Shown one piece after another: positions 44,220-54,105 of a stretch of 64,000 nucleotides of DNA. A program made the translations under genes and the position numbers. Every line of letters starts with the position of its first letter. The stretch's first letter is position 1. The stretch lies in NCBI GenBank assembly GCA_937128505.1, contig CAKZMM010000187.1, positions 1 through 64,000 on the forward strand. Direction: 5' to 3'. Below the pieces are notes generated by a model that saw only the letters and a program-made list of their open reading frames with translations, had not been told where the DNA came from and searched no databases. Source of the DNA: an uncultured Thermogutta sp. (GTDB lineage: Bacteria; Planctomycetota; Planctomycetia; Pirellulales; Thermoguttaceae).

Positions 44220-44593
44220 TCCGGAAGGATTTCTTATCGCTCCATCCTCCCCGTGGCCCAGCGGCGGACGGTTACCGTCATGGGGGGACCCATCTGCAAG
44301 TTATTTTTGCAAAAAATCCGTAAAATCTCCCGTTTGAAGCTGTTGTTTAGGGCAGGGTGTTCCCGGTCCCCCAGTAGAAGGCGCGTCTTAGGCGATCGGT
44401 GCGATTTTCGGTAGCCTATCGCGTGACCTCAAAACCCCTTCGGTGCTACCCCCACCAGGCGAGGTTTTACCTCGGTCTATTGAAGCGGGTCAAAATCCCG
44501 CCGCCTGCATTTTTGTTGACTCAATCTGATAAAATTTTGGAAAGATTGGGTAATCTCGCTGGCAAGATACATCGTGATGGAGCTAAGGCACGC
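44220..44593. other. Spacer upstream of hemQ
   Basis: 374 bases between two co-directional genes. The hemQ frame is open back to 44399, but this part is not needed for the fold and lacks a ribosome binding site. No terminator or promoter pair is clear. Confidence 0.35.
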
Positions 44594-45472
44594 ATGCAGA
44601 ATGTAAAATCGCACCCACACCCCGAAGTCGCGCAGATGGCCGAAACGCCGTCGTTAATCCCGCTCAGCGGATGGCACTGTCGGCACTATCTTTATCGTTT
44701 TAATCGCGATGTTCTTCAGACGCTCTCCAAAGACGATCTTGCGTTGGGGATTCAGCAGTTTATCGCGGCTTTCGACCCGCAAAGTATGGACAGCCCGGCG
44801 CAGCTACAAGTTTTGCTTATCGGCGGTCACAAAGCCGATTTCGGCTATATTGCCTTAGATGCGGACCCTTGTCGTGTCGACGGCATTCATTATCGACTCC
44901 TTTCCGGCCGGCTTGGGCCTGCTTTGCAACCGGCGTACTCTTTTGTATCGCTGACGGAAGTATCCGAGTATCTTCCCACGCCAGCTCAATATGCCGAAAG
45001 ACTTCGGGCCGAAGGTTGGGATCCGGAAAGCGAGGAGTTCAAAAAGCAGCTCCGGCAATTCGAGAAGCGGTTGGAGGTGATGTATCGACGGCGTCTTACC
45101 CCGGATCTGCCGATGTGGCCTGCGGTTTCTTTCTACCCCATGAATAAACGACGCACGGCTGATGCCAATTGGTTTTTACTCCCTTTTGAAGAGCGCGAGA
45201 GATTGATGCACGAGCACGGCGAAACGGGAATGAAATTCGCCGGAAAGGTGGTGCAGATGGTAACCGCGGGCATCGGCTTGGAAGATTGGGAGTGGGGGGT
45301 AACGCTCTGGGCCACCAACCCCCAGTATTTAAAGGACATCGTTTACCGGATGCGGTTTGATCAGGTCAGTGCGCGCTACGCAGAATTTGGGCCCTTCTAT
45401 TTCGGTTGGTTGGCCGACCCGAAGGAGGTCTTGCGCTTTTGCCGCGTCGGGCTTTCCGAAGTGCCACAGTAG
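44594..45472 (+). CDS. hemQ: Coproheme decarboxylase HemQ (chlorite dismutase family)
   Basis: Cytoplasmic ferredoxin-like-fold haem protein that oxidatively decarboxylates coproheme III to haem b, the last step of the coproporphyrin-dependent pathway. From the chosen start, family motifs are SFVSLTEVSEY (116-126), the active-site loop YPMNKRR with Tyr181 and Lys185, NWFLLPFEER, MHEHGETGMKFAGKV with two His near the proximal position (206, 208), GLEDWEWGVTLWA and SARYAEFGPFYFG. Start choice: ATG 44594 has TAAGG 6 bases upstream and gives 292 residues. The frame is open to 44399, but the extra sequence shows no family similarity. No other haem genes are adjacent. Confidence 0.94.
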   Translation: MQNVKSHPHPEVAQMAETPSLIPLSGWHCRHYLYRFNRDVLQTLSKDDLALGIQQFIAAFDPQSMDSPAQLQVLLIGGHKADFGYIALDADPCRVDGIHYRLLSGRLGPALQPAYSFVSLTEVSEYLPTPAQYAERLRAEGWDPESEEFKKQLRQFEKRLEVMYRRRLTPDLPMWPAVSFYPMNKRRTADANWFLLPFEERERLMHEHGETGMKFAGKVVQMVTAGIGLEDWEWGVTLWATNPQYLKDIVYRMRFDQVSARYAEFGPFYFGWLADPKEVLRFCRVGLSEVPQ

Positions 45473-45615
45473 CCGGGGGTCATCCCGAAGCCTTTGAATT
45501 GCGGAAGGCGATTGGGGAGTTTACTCTCGAGCTTACCAGCGCGCTAGTTTGACAGACGGTTTTGGTTCGGGGATTAGCCGCGCTTCAGGCCTTCCCATCA
45601 ATCACGGAGTTGGCG

Positions 45616-47109
45616 TTACCGTGCCGCTTCCGGCTTCGGCTTGAGGACAAGTGTAACCGTTGTGCCGATCGGCGGAATCCGCTCCTCATAGCAGCGGAAA
45701 AGCAGCGCGGCATTGGCCGCCGTGCTTTCGATAGGTACATCCAAAACAGCGGCGGGAAAATTCGAGACACAAATGAGTTCGCCCTCCTGATCGGCCAAAT
45801 AAACTTGTCGGCCCGTCCGCTCGTCCCGTACAAACGCGCTGCCTGCAAACACCCACGGAAGCCGCATGGGTTGCCAAGCTTCCCAGCCATCCTTCGGATC
45901 CAGTTCGTCATCCCAAGAATTGGCGGAGACCCCGTCAAAGAGCCGAAACATCAGCGACAGATCCTGAATCCAATCCTGGCCGGCTGCTGACCGGCGGTTG
46001 CCTTGCTCGTCAATCCAGCGGACTTCCACCGCAATTTCGCTTCCACTAGGGGGACGAAATTCGGGAGCAAACTGCACGGGCGATCCCTCTCTCGCCCCCA
46101 GCGCTAGAAGTCCGGCGTGGACCACGTAAGCCGGGCATCCCACGCTTAGGATTGATTCATGCTCCTTTGAGCCGCGGACACACGCGAAGAGCTCCAGGGG
46201 AACCTGGTTCTGGCAAACCTGCGCGATCAGCACTAATTCCCGAGTCACGGGATCCACCCACGCCGGATAACTGGGGTGTAATCGTTGAAGACGATCCGGA
46301 GCCGCCACCAACGGCACCGGCTCAGTATCCGCCGGTTTTGATGCCGGACGGTTTTCATCTGCTTTTGAGCGATCCGGTTGTAAGCCCCGGCTGTCCGAGC
46401 TTCCAAGTCCAGCGCTCCTCGGAAGCCCATCGGGGCTGACCGCGAGGGTGTTTTTCTCTTGCTGCCTGGCTGAGCCGGTTACCCCCGCCAAAGGACCTTG
46501 CCGAACCTCCGGTTTGGAGCTCACTTCCGGTGTTGTGGCATCTTCTGAGGCCGTGGCAGGGAGCCCTCTGCTTTCGGCCAAAACATCAGTTGAAGCCGGT
46601 GATTGAACCGCGCTAGTCGAATCCTCCGTGGGAAGGGCCGCTCTAGCGGAATCCTCGCCAGGAATTCGCAACTCCCCTCTACCCCCGCCAAGATCAACCG
46701 AGGAAGGGCCGGGTAGACCCTCTTTTCGAGCAAGTTGCCAGGGTTCGCCTCCGTGATCCTGAGATGCCGCTCCATCGATCGGCTCCCCCCTAAGACGTTG
46801 CCGCAGCTCTGCCGTGCCGACGCTTTCCGAGGATTCCCTCGGAAGAACTTTCCCCGACATTTGATCAGAGACTGCGGGCCACTGATCAGAGACTTCAGGC
46901 CGTTGCCCCCCGGGGGGTCGGATGGCATCATCCCTGCCTGGCTCGCCCGATCCACACCCCGCCAAGACCATCACACATCCTATCGAGACCAACCATAGCG
47001 AAAGCGTGCAAAAAACGGGCGTTTCGCCCGCGAAGCCCCCGCGAGGAGTGCCGGTACCTGAAGTTTCGCGGACCCATGACGGAAAGCGTCGGATTAACCT
47101 GGGGGACAT
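45616..47109 (-). CDS. YdjY-domain lipoprotein
   Basis: 497-residue probable lipoprotein. A lipobox VLAGC with Cys52 follows a hydrophobic segment (CTLSLWLVSIGCVMV), though the preceding n-region is unusually long. A low-complexity region rich in Ser, Glu and Pro spans about residues 60-280. The C-terminal domain, about 285-490, matches the YdjY-type domain common in planctomycetes: LVLIAQVCQNQVPLELFACVRGSKEHESIL, YVVHAGLLALGAREG, PWVFAGSAFV and ELICVSNFPAAVLDVPIES. Function unknown. ATG 47109 has a strong GGAGGGAGGA site. The stop lies about 140 bases from the hemQ stop (convergent). Confidence 0.85.
   Translation of the reverse strand: MSPRLIRRFPSWVRETSGTGTPRGGFAGETPVFCTLSLWLVSIGCVMVLAGCGSGEPGRDDAIRPPGGQRPEVSDQWPAVSDQMSGKVLPRESSESVGTAELRQRLRGEPIDGAASQDHGGEPWQLARKEGLPGPSSVDLGGGRGELRIPGEDSARAALPTEDSTSAVQSPASTDVLAESRGLPATASEDATTPEVSSKPEVRQGPLAGVTGSARQQEKNTLAVSPDGLPRSAGLGSSDSRGLQPDRSKADENRPASKPADTEPVPLVAAPDRLQRLHPSYPAWVDPVTRELVLIAQVCQNQVPLELFACVRGSKEHESILSVGCPAYVVHAGLLALGAREGSPVQFAPEFRPPSGSEIAVEVRWIDEQGNRRSAAGQDWIQDLSLMFRLFDGVSANSWDDELDPKDGWEAWQPMRLPWVFAGSAFVRDERTGRQVYLADQEGELICVSNFPAAVLDVPIESTAANAALLFRCYEERIPPIGTTVTLVLKPKPEAAR
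46863..46904 (-). repeat. In-frame 21-base duplication in the YdjY lipoprotein
   Basis: Two adjacent 21-base units starting GATCAGAGACT at 46863 and 46884; on the coding strand they give a repeated VSDQ. Confidence 0.85.
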
Positions 47110-47565
47110 TATTCCTCCCTCCGGAAGCGGTTAACATTCACCTCGTTCTTGCCGGTTCCATGATATTTTACTCCCAAAGGTGCTTTTTCGGGAAAAGCTC
47201 CGCCAGCAAATCCACCGGGGAAAGCTTCGGCAGCAAATCCCGACTGCGCCCGACGGTTATGAGACCACTGCGATTCTCCTCGAGAGGAAGCGATACGCCC
47301 GGCGGGGGACCGAGTCTCCACGAAGTGACTCAAGATTTGACACGATGGAGGAAGCCATGCGGATATGGAGATGGAAAAAGGGCTTAGCCTCGAATCGGCC
47401 TCGGCTAAGCCAAAGGGTCAATCTATCGGGCGGTTTTCGAACCCGACAAGCGAACGGCATCGGTGCATTGCCTCGAAGGGCCTCCCCTCTATAGGATTGT
47501 TAACCGCTCCGCCGAATTTACTTCTGATGGGATAAAGCTGCTACTAAAGTAGCTTCGGCTTTGCC
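47110..47565. other. Spacer between divergent genes
   Basis: 456 bases between the YdjY gene and the hypothetical gene. A small imperfect repeat, AAAGCT(C/T)(C/G) then CAGCAAATCC, occurs near 47195 and 47222. Nothing else recognised. Confidence 0.35.
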
Positions 47566-48486
47566 ATGGAAAAGTTTCAAAAGCTCGAGCACCTGGACCA
47601 AGAAGCGATGCCCGCCCGCCGGGCGAGGACGTACATCTTGCATGTCGGCCCATTGCCGGACGCTCGTCAATCGGCAGCGGAAAGCGATTTGCAGAAACGG
47701 CCGGAAATCCGCTTAATCGTTCGCGGCAATACGGTTCAAATCGTAATGCGCGTGCAGGAACAGCTAATTCTTCAGGGGCTTTGGCCCGTGAAGTTACGGT
47801 GGAATGACCCCTCGCTAGCTTCTGAGTCAGAATGGGAACTCTTGGGGCGTTGCCGCCGGCCCGAGGCGCAATACCTCGAAATCGAGCAAAAGCTGCCCCC
47901 GTTCGGGCGAGTGAATCGGCAGATAATTTTCGTGCCGCGCGATCAATTGGTCCTGATTACCGAGGCTATCTACCGCGATCATGGAGATTCCGCTTGGGCA
48001 GAACCTCTGGAGCACTCCGTAAGCTTACCGTTGGCCGGCGGCGTCCGATGGGAAGGTAACGGTGAGCCGGCGGAAGGATTTTTGGTTTCCGGCAGGCGGC
48101 TAGCACGCGTGGCAGCGCTAAGCGTCCCGGAGTGGTGTCCGCGGGGCTTTTCCGGACCATTTGCGGCCGAACCAGGCTGGCTTCGACACGATTGCCAAAG
48201 CCGATCACCGCGATGGCAGCTATCGTTTGTTTTCGACTTGTCTCCCCGGCGCTGGCGATTCCCGTGCGTGTGCCGCCGGCTGACGGTCACCGAGCAAAAG
48301 GTTGTTCAACCCCCGGAGGCTGCGGTGGCTTATCGGTGGCAAATCGGGCGAGCGCAATGGGTCTATTACCGATCTCTGGCAAAGCCGGCCGGGCGAGCTT
48401 TCTTTGGGCAGCACCTAAGAAGCGAAACGTTCTTGGGCCGCGTGGACTACGACAAAGGGTGTCAACTGATATTAGAGGTCACATGA
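47566..48486 (+). CDS. Conserved hypothetical protein
   Basis: 306-residue protein with no domain that I can name. Codon use resembles that of neighbouring genes, which supports it as real. No signal peptide or membrane segment. Notable parts are the beta-rich region RLIVRGNTVQIVMRVQEQLIL, RQIIFVPRDQLVLITEAIYRD, and a C-terminal RRWRFPCVCRRLTVTEQ followed by VAYRWQIGRAQWVYYRSL. The pattern recalls uncharacterised planctomycete proteins. The start is uncertain: ATG 47566 and ATG 47608 are both possible, neither with a good ribosome binding site. Its last 25 bases overlap the end of the convergent HD-GYP gene. Confidence 0.65.
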   Translation: MEKFQKLEHLDQEAMPARRARTYILHVGPLPDARQSAAESDLQKRPEIRLIVRGNTVQIVMRVQEQLILQGLWPVKLRWNDPSLASESEWELLGRCRRPEAQYLEIEQKLPPFGRVNRQIIFVPRDQLVLITEAIYRDHGDSAWAEPLEHSVSLPLAGGVRWEGNGEPAEGFLVSGRRLARVAALSVPEWCPRGFSGPFAAEPGWLRHDCQSRSPRWQLSFVFDLSPRRWRFPCVCRRLTVTEQKVVQPPEAAVAYRWQIGRAQWVYYRSLAKPAGRAFFGQHLRSETFLGRVDYDKGCQLILEVT

Positions 48487-50153
48487 GCGGGCGGCATGAC
48501 CGCTGGCCCGCTGGAAATAGCCAGCGGCACCGCCACGCGATTTTCGCTGACAATCTGCCGCAAATCGTCCCGAATCCGGAGGACAATATCGATGACTTCC
48601 GGGTCCCATTGCTCTCCGGCCCCTGATTTAAGAATGGCGTCGATCTTTTCATCCGGTAACCGGGGACGGTAAGGCCGATCGCTGGCCATCGCATCGAAGG
48701 CATCCGCCACCGCGACAATGCGGGCCGCGATGGGAATATCTTGACCCGCCAAGTTCTGAGGATAGCCGCGTCCGTTCCAAGCTTCGTGATGATGCAACAC
48801 CACAGGAAGCACGCCATCTAGCTTCTTCAGGTCCATGAGGATCCGATAGCCGATCGTGACGTGCTGCTTGATGTACTCGTATTCTTCGGGGGTGAGCTTC
48901 CCGGGTTTGCGGAGGACACTGTCGTCGATGCCGATCTTGCCGATATCGTGCAGAAGTCCCGCGAGATATATGCTTTGAAGCTCACTGCTATCCCGGCCCA
49001 TTTCTTGGGCAATACGGACGGCAATTCGAGCGACCCGGTCGCTGTGACCGCAGGTATATTCATCCTTGGCATCGATCGCGGAGATCAGAGCCCGCAGCAC
49101 TCCCGCCATGAGTTCTGCCTGCTCGCGATACAGATCGCGGTTGGCCCGGTGAATGGCCAAAAGGGTGGCGATCGAGCTGAGGAGGCTTGCTTCGATGGTT
49201 CCAAATTCCTTGCCCTGAGTGTGGTTGACGGCGGCTAAGAAGCCGTAGGAATGCTCGCCCAGGGCAATTTGCGTAATGACTAGTTGACGTACTTGGGGAA
49301 AGGGCCATTCTTCCGCCTGCCCAACCAAACGATTCAGGACGACAGGTCGAGCGACGCCCTTTAGCCCGAGGCGGCAGATCAAGTGGCTGAAATCCTCGGC
49401 CTCTAATAGATGCTTTCCACGTGTTAAGAATAATCCTTCTGAATCGGAGGAAACCCCGGCTCCAGAGGCCTGCGAGCCGACAAGCTGAAGGACCACCGCC
49501 TCGGCAACAATCACCTCCTGAAGACGATCCAAAACCAGCTCGGCAAGATCTCGATCGGTAGCCGAAAGCCGTAAATTCTCCGCCACCCGGTGAAGAAGTG
49601 TGATTTCCTCGTAAGTGGCGGCCAGATCGACGGAGAGGTTTTGCGTCTCCGTTTCAAGCTCGTCCACCCGCTTTTCCGTGAGGAAGTATCGCAGCGTCAA
49701 CCCCGCGGTTCGCTTGAGGTGAGAAAGCGGCCAGGGAGTCTGCTGGCAGAGCCCCTCGTAAAGCTCCGCCTGATCGATTCCCATTAAGTTCAACGCAAGC
49801 CGCACCTCATGGGGCGAAGCCCCAGGGTATGTCACGAATATCCCGACCGCAGCCAGATTTTTCCCCTCGATATTTGGCAGCGGAATAGCCAGGAGGAGCA
49901 GCGGCGTTTCCTCTAGCAAAATCTGAGCGCCTCGGCCTAAGGTGAATCCTTGCAGAGGGCCGGAGCAGAGCTCCTTGATTTCGGAGGGATGGATCGGCGC
50001 AAGATGCCAAATTTCAGCCCCGGGAGCCTCGAGGACCGAAAACTCGACTCCAAACACGTGGCGTAGTTGCCCCAGCCGATCTTGGAGCTTCGCGGGAAGC
50101 CGCTTATTGGGAGTCGATTGACAAGCCGATCGCTTTGACTGGGTTAAGGACAT
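48462..50153 (-). CDS. GAF-like and HD-GYP domain protein
   Basis: Probable cyclic-di-GMP phosphodiesterase or signalling protein of about 563 residues. The N-terminal 180 residues are a sensory-type region. A GAF-like domain covers about 195-345 after a helical linker (VDELETETQNLSVDLAATYEEITLLHRVAENL). The HD-GYP domain starts near 355: CGHSDRVARIA, LLHDIGKIGI (His-Asp near 400), KQHVTIGYRIL, HHHEAWNGRGYP (about 453-463) and ARIVAVADAFDAMASDRPYR, all matching active members. The ATG at 50153 has GAGG 6 bases upstream; the frame is open to 50192. The lone receiver at 43.8 kb is not close enough to claim a pathway. Confidence 0.93.
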   Translation of the reverse strand: MSLTQSKRSACQSTPNKRLPAKLQDRLGQLRHVFGVEFSVLEAPGAEIWHLAPIHPSEIKELCSGPLQGFTLGRGAQILLEETPLLLLAIPLPNIEGKNLAAVGIFVTYPGASPHEVRLALNLMGIDQAELYEGLCQQTPWPLSHLKRTAGLTLRYFLTEKRVDELETETQNLSVDLAATYEEITLLHRVAENLRLSATDRDLAELVLDRLQEVIVAEAVVLQLVGSQASGAGVSSDSEGLFLTRGKHLLEAEDFSHLICRLGLKGVARPVVLNRLVGQAEEWPFPQVRQLVITQIALGEHSYGFLAAVNHTQGKEFGTIEASLLSSIATLLAIHRANRDLYREQAELMAGVLRALISAIDAKDEYTCGHSDRVARIAVRIAQEMGRDSSELQSIYLAGLLHDIGKIGIDDSVLRKPGKLTPEEYEYIKQHVTIGYRILMDLKKLDGVLPVVLHHHEAWNGRGYPQNLAGQDIPIAARIVAVADAFDAMASDRPYRPRLPDEKIDAILKSGAGEQWDPEVIDIVLRIRDDLRQIVSENRVAVPLAISSGPAVMPPAHVTSNIS

Positions 50154-51565
50154 TGATACCTCGGTTCTTGTTTTCCTATCGCACCGCTGCAAGCCACCTC
50201 GCTACCGTTCGTGAAGCCGAATCTTGAAGCCGAAGGAGTCCTGGCAAAACCCTCCGAATCCCTGATTTGCCTTCGTTTGGTGGTGCCAAAAGCTTCGATT
50301 TTGGGTTTCAAAAAAAAACTTTTCTTAATGGCAACAACCGCCTACATTGCGCAGATCGCCTTCGCCGCTTTGAACTAGACAGTGCCGTGATTACCAGGCC
50401 GTGGGACAAATGTTCCTCCGTTCCTCGGCTCCGAGTCTCGACCACATTTCGTCGGATTCGAACCTCAACCACTTCCACTTGCCGCAGCTTCCAGCCAAGA
50501 ACGATTGGGTCTTGTGGCGTGGGATTTTTTAAATCGTGCCAAAAAAAGAATCTTTAAATCGTGCCAAAATAACTCGGAAACCGCCCCGATTAAACCCGCC
50601 CCAATTTAACCTAGAATCGTGGTCAACTTAGAATCGTCGTCCGATGGTGCAAATGCCACACGCAGTTTCAGCAGTCAAAATTTCAGGATGGCATCCTACC
50701 AAAAGTCTAGGTTACTTTTCCGAGAGGAAGAAAAAACTTCTAGAGTTTTACCCCCAATGTGACGATTGATAAGTTCACCTGTGTCACAGAACTTTTTTGA
50801 GGAAGCTTCGGGTCTTCGTCGCGCAGGGTCTTCTCGGATCTTCTTTCCGCCACACTCGACTTGCCTTCAGAATGTGACGAGTTGCCAGACGAGGGAGATA
50901 AACCGTTTTCTTTTGACGTTGGTCTTTTCCGAACGGTAGCTCCTCCACGCGAAAATTCGAGAGGAAGCCCCCTCGCCGTGTGGCCATAAGGCAACGGTGC
51001 GGAAAACCACCGGTTACATTCGACTACGGCCGGAATGCGAAAAACAAAGTTTTTGAAGATTCCGATAGTAACGAATGGCTCAATACTAGCGCAGCCGTGG
51101 TGGGGGCTAGTTCCCGCATAATCGCTACTTTCCTTCGATTTAGGCACGCCGGTTTAAGCATGACGCTTGCCTTGCGCATGCTGCGTTGATCTGGGCAGGG
51201 GGTCCGTCCGAAATCGCGATTTAGCCGGCGATCGACTCTTCCCGGTCCCACCGAAAATTCCTTGATTCCTCCGAAATTCCTCCAAAGAGCACACAGGCGG
51301 CATTTGCGGCGAGGCGGCTAGGATTGGGTACCACGCCATCAAAAGCCTTCCGATTCCTCGCGAAAACCGAAAAATTTTTCCTGGAATGGGAATCGCACGC
51401 CTTCTCAATCGCGTGATCCGAAGCCAGACTAATGGGCCCGAACCGATGGGGCGGAACACTCGGAGCGCCGAAAATGTTTCAATGTTTCGTACTCGGGTTT
51501 CTTGAGCGACGGAAACAAAAGAAGGAAACAAAAGAAAAAAAGACGGAGAAAAAAGGATTTAGCCT
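50154..51565. other. Long spacer between divergent genes
   Basis: About 1.4 kb. Contains a 25-base-period repeat, listed separately, and a strongly A-rich segment just before the Nudix gene (about 51520-51556). Frames of up to 135 codons here (for example 50740-51147 minus) show no recognisable product. Confidence 0.35.
50528..50569. repeat. 17-base direct repeat with 25-base period
   Basis: TTTAAATCGTGCCAAAA occurs without mismatch at 50528-50544 and 50553-50569. Confidence 0.93.
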
Positions 51566-52096
51566 GTGGATCAACAGCTTCAAGAAAAGGTGGTTTTTCG
51601 GGGCAATGTGTTCGATGTCGTCATCCGCGGGTTCCAAACCCTGCGCGGTGTCGCCCAGCAACCGATCGTGCGTCACCCCGGTTCCGTTGCCATTTTGCCC
51701 CTGCTGGATGAATCTCATGTGGTCCTCATCCGGCAATTTCGGCCGGCAGTAGCCCGGGAAATGCTGGAGATACCGGCCGGCACATTGAAGGCTGGCGAAT
51801 CCCCGGACGAGGCGGCCAAGCGCGAACTTCAAGAAGAAACCGGTTACCAGGCGGACTCTTGGCATTTATTAACCACTGTATTTCCCTCGCCCGGCACCTT
51901 AACGGAGCAAATGCATCTATTCTTGGCGGAAAAGCTTCAAGCCGGTCGGGCCCATCCCGATCCCGACGAAAGTATCGAAACAGTGGTCACCTCGCTGGCG
52001 GAAAGTATCCGACTCATTCGACTTGGACAGATTATCGACGCCAAGACGATTATTGCCATCCTGTGGTATACGCAGTTTGGGACCTCCCTCACATGA
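51566..52096 (+). CDS. Nudix hydrolase (ADP-ribose pyrophosphatase type)
   Basis: Hydrolyses a nucleoside diphosphate linked to another moiety, probably ADP-ribose or a sugar nucleotide. The full Nudix box is at residues 72-94, GTLKAGESPDEAAKRELQEE followed by TGY, with Glu78, Arg86, Glu87, Glu90 and Glu91 in the expected spacing. Preceding VVLIRQFRPAVAREMLEIPAG and following PSPGTLTEQMHLFLAEKL are typical of the ADP-ribose pyrophosphatase subgroup. 176 residues is normal. The start is GTG at 51566, with AAAGGA about 8 bases upstream in a very A-rich leader. Confidence 0.94.
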   Translation: MDQQLQEKVVFRGNVFDVVIRGFQTLRGVAQQPIVRHPGSVAILPLLDESHVVLIRQFRPAVAREMLEIPAGTLKAGESPDEAAKRELQEETGYQADSWHLLTTVFPSPGTLTEQMHLFLAEKLQAGRAHPDPDESIETVVTSLAESIRLIRLGQIIDAKTIIAILWYTQFGTSLT

Positions 52097-52189
52097 TGAG
52101 ACGCGCAGCAACGGCGTTCAAATGACGATCGATTCTGCCTGGGAACTACGTCACACGATGAGACGTGAAGGAACGACGTTGAAATGGCG
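52091..52189 (+). repeat. 37-base imperfect direct repeat
   Basis: Units at 52091-52127 and 52153-52189 share ACA(T/C)GATGAGACG and AACG(G/A)CGTT(C/G)AAATG(A/G)CG. The first copy contains the Nudix stop codon. Confidence 0.85.
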
Positions 52190-52386
52190 CCCGGTTCCGT
52201 GGCGGAGTCCCTCCAATGGGGGCTCAAACCGGGGCATCGCCTCTACCAAGCAAAAAGAGGATACTCTCATCCCAACGAGATTCCGTGACTTTCCCGGGTG
52301 ATTACCCCCAAACTCTCACCGCCCGAAAAAACTTACATTAAAGTTAAGACCAACACCAAAGACAAGAAAATGCTATCCGCCTGCCC

Positions 52387-52575
52387 CTAAGCGGGAAAAA
52401 ACTGGAGGATGGTGCGCACCGAGTTTTGCCAAAGTGCGAGAACATTCGTGCCAAGGAGCACCACCGCGCCAAATACGAGGGCGATCATGGCCCCGAGGAC
52501 GACGGCGTATTCGACTGAGGTGACCGCATCCTCTTGCTTTAAAAATGCAGATAGTTTAGATAGGCGAGTGCTCAT
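52387..52575 (-). CDS. Flp-type pilin
   Basis: 62-residue subunit of the Flp/Fap type IVb pilin family. The short charged leader and hydrophobic helix are typical: KQEDAVTSVEYAVVLGAMIALVFGAVVLLG, including the conserved Glu-Tyr pair (VEYA) near the start of the helix. Prepilin processing would occur before the helix. Pilins of this family are normally followed by tad/cpa secretion genes; none is present here, so this is an isolated copy or depends on a distant tad locus. The start codon is ATG with a modest GGGGA ribosome binding site. Confidence 0.9.
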   Translation of the reverse strand: MSTRLSKLSAFLKQEDAVTSVEYAVVLGAMIALVFGAVVLLGTNVLALWQNSVRTILQFFPA

Positions 52576-54105
52576 GCCAAATCGTTCCCCAAGCTGGACG
52601 CCGAGTCCTCAGGCGTTGTTGCTATGGTGATTGATCCTTTCGCGATTGTCTGTTTCGTCCGATTTTTTCTTTTGTTCTCCCGCCGATCGTATCTCGATCC
52701 GTGATTTCCATTTCTCCGCTTTATAGTCGATTTCCATTTCTCCAGCCTGCGAGTTCCACTTGTCCACTTTATACGCGTTTTCCTTTTCTTCAGCTTGCAT
52801 TTGCTCGTCGCTCTCCGGCTTTGTTCACCCCTTAAGTGGGTTGTGTGCCGAAAGGATCGTTGCGCTTTCGAGATAAATTCGCACGACACATTCTTTTTGA
52901 CACACAGCTCGTGGATGCAGCCGATGGCTGATTTTTCCTTGCTTCCGGTTCAAGGCTACGCATTTCGGTCTAAAGCCGCAGTAGCGCGTTGCGGTTTCGC
53001 CCGCGACCCCTTCTCGCGCTTAACCCCGGTCATGATCCTCTGATACCGGCGGTCGCGCTATTAAGGTGTCTTTTGCCGACAAACCTTCCGGTTTGTTTAT
53101 AGCCAATCTCCCGCAGGGTCTTGTTATGATCCGTTTGGTTTGGAGCTAATCTCCCACAAGGCTTTCTTACGATCCGAAGGGGCTTTAGATCAAAAATCCG
53201 TCAATTGCCCCTTGCAAGGACCTCCCGATTTTTGATTCCTGGCAGCGAAGCCACCTACCTACCTTCTTGCTTCCCGAAAGATGTCGCCACCTTGCTTAAA
53301 GGCAATTCGGGAAAGCTGAAACCCCCTTACCTACCCGATCATACAATTCAGAAATAGATAATAGATCAAGACTGCGACGAGGAAGTTGCGATCCCCCTCT
53401 CATTAAACCATAGTTCACCTGCACAAGTTGTCAAAAAGCGAATTGCTTGAAAAAGGCTTTGTCAGATCGGCTTGCGGGGCGATTGATCGGGACGACGCCT
53501 CGTAATCGAGACGATACCTCGCGAAGCCTCGCGGGCAAGGTTTGAGCGTGGAGCACCGGCCTGCAAAGGTAAGGCTTCGAGCGAAAGCCTTCCAGTACTC
53601 CGAACGATTTAAGCGAGCGATCCTTCGGTCGAAAAAAGAGGCATTTCCCCCTGCAGAGTATAACCGCAGATAACAGGCTAATAGACACAAAGTGAATGGT
53701 CGCACCACCTACTCCATCAGATGGTTTCCACCGCGTGTTTCGCTTTGACAACATAAGGATGTTATTCAAAACATGAGTCTGTCGACTTTGGGTTACTCGT
53801 CGCGCGGCAGGTGCGAAAGTCATGGTATGAGTATGCGGCAGTACGATTGAAACTAGAAAGGGTCGGGCGTCCGCCATGGCGTCAAAGTGGCGGTTTGATT
53901 ATACGGCAGTAGGAAGCCTCAAAAAGCAGCGTAAAATTGGTCAACATGGCCTGATTGTTCCCCCGCAGATCGCGGAAAAGGACGGCAGTTCGCTTCCGAT
54001 TGACCATCGCCAGTGAGGGAACATCGTCAGCCGCTCCGCTGCTTGCTCATTCGGCAAAAAATTAGGATTGCTCGCGCAGTCTTTCGCAGTTGAGATATTC
54101 CGCGT
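52576..54105. other. Long spacer between divergent genes
   Basis: About 1.53 kb between the pilin and photolyase genes. It holds an imperfect repeat at 53101-53176, listed separately, and a C/T-rich stretch near 52690-52790 with recurring ATTTCCATTTCTCC. Frames of up to 148 codons (53431-53877 minus) are not recognised. Confidence 0.35.
53101..53176. repeat. 33-base imperfect direct repeat
   Basis: AGC(C/T)AATCTCCC(G/A)CA then TATGATCCG or TACGATCCG, at 53101-53133 and 53144-53176, a 43-base period. Confidence 0.85.

Noticed and set aside
44399-44593. N-terminal extension of HemQ
   Set aside because: The extra 65 residues have no family similarity, and a better start with TAAGG upstream exists at 44594.
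50740-51147. Minus-strand open frame of 135 codons
   Set aside because: Low-complexity composition, no motif, no ribosome binding site.
53431-53877. Minus-strand open frame of 148 codons upstream of the photolyase
   Set aside because: No recognisable domain or start signal; probably chance in a long spacer.
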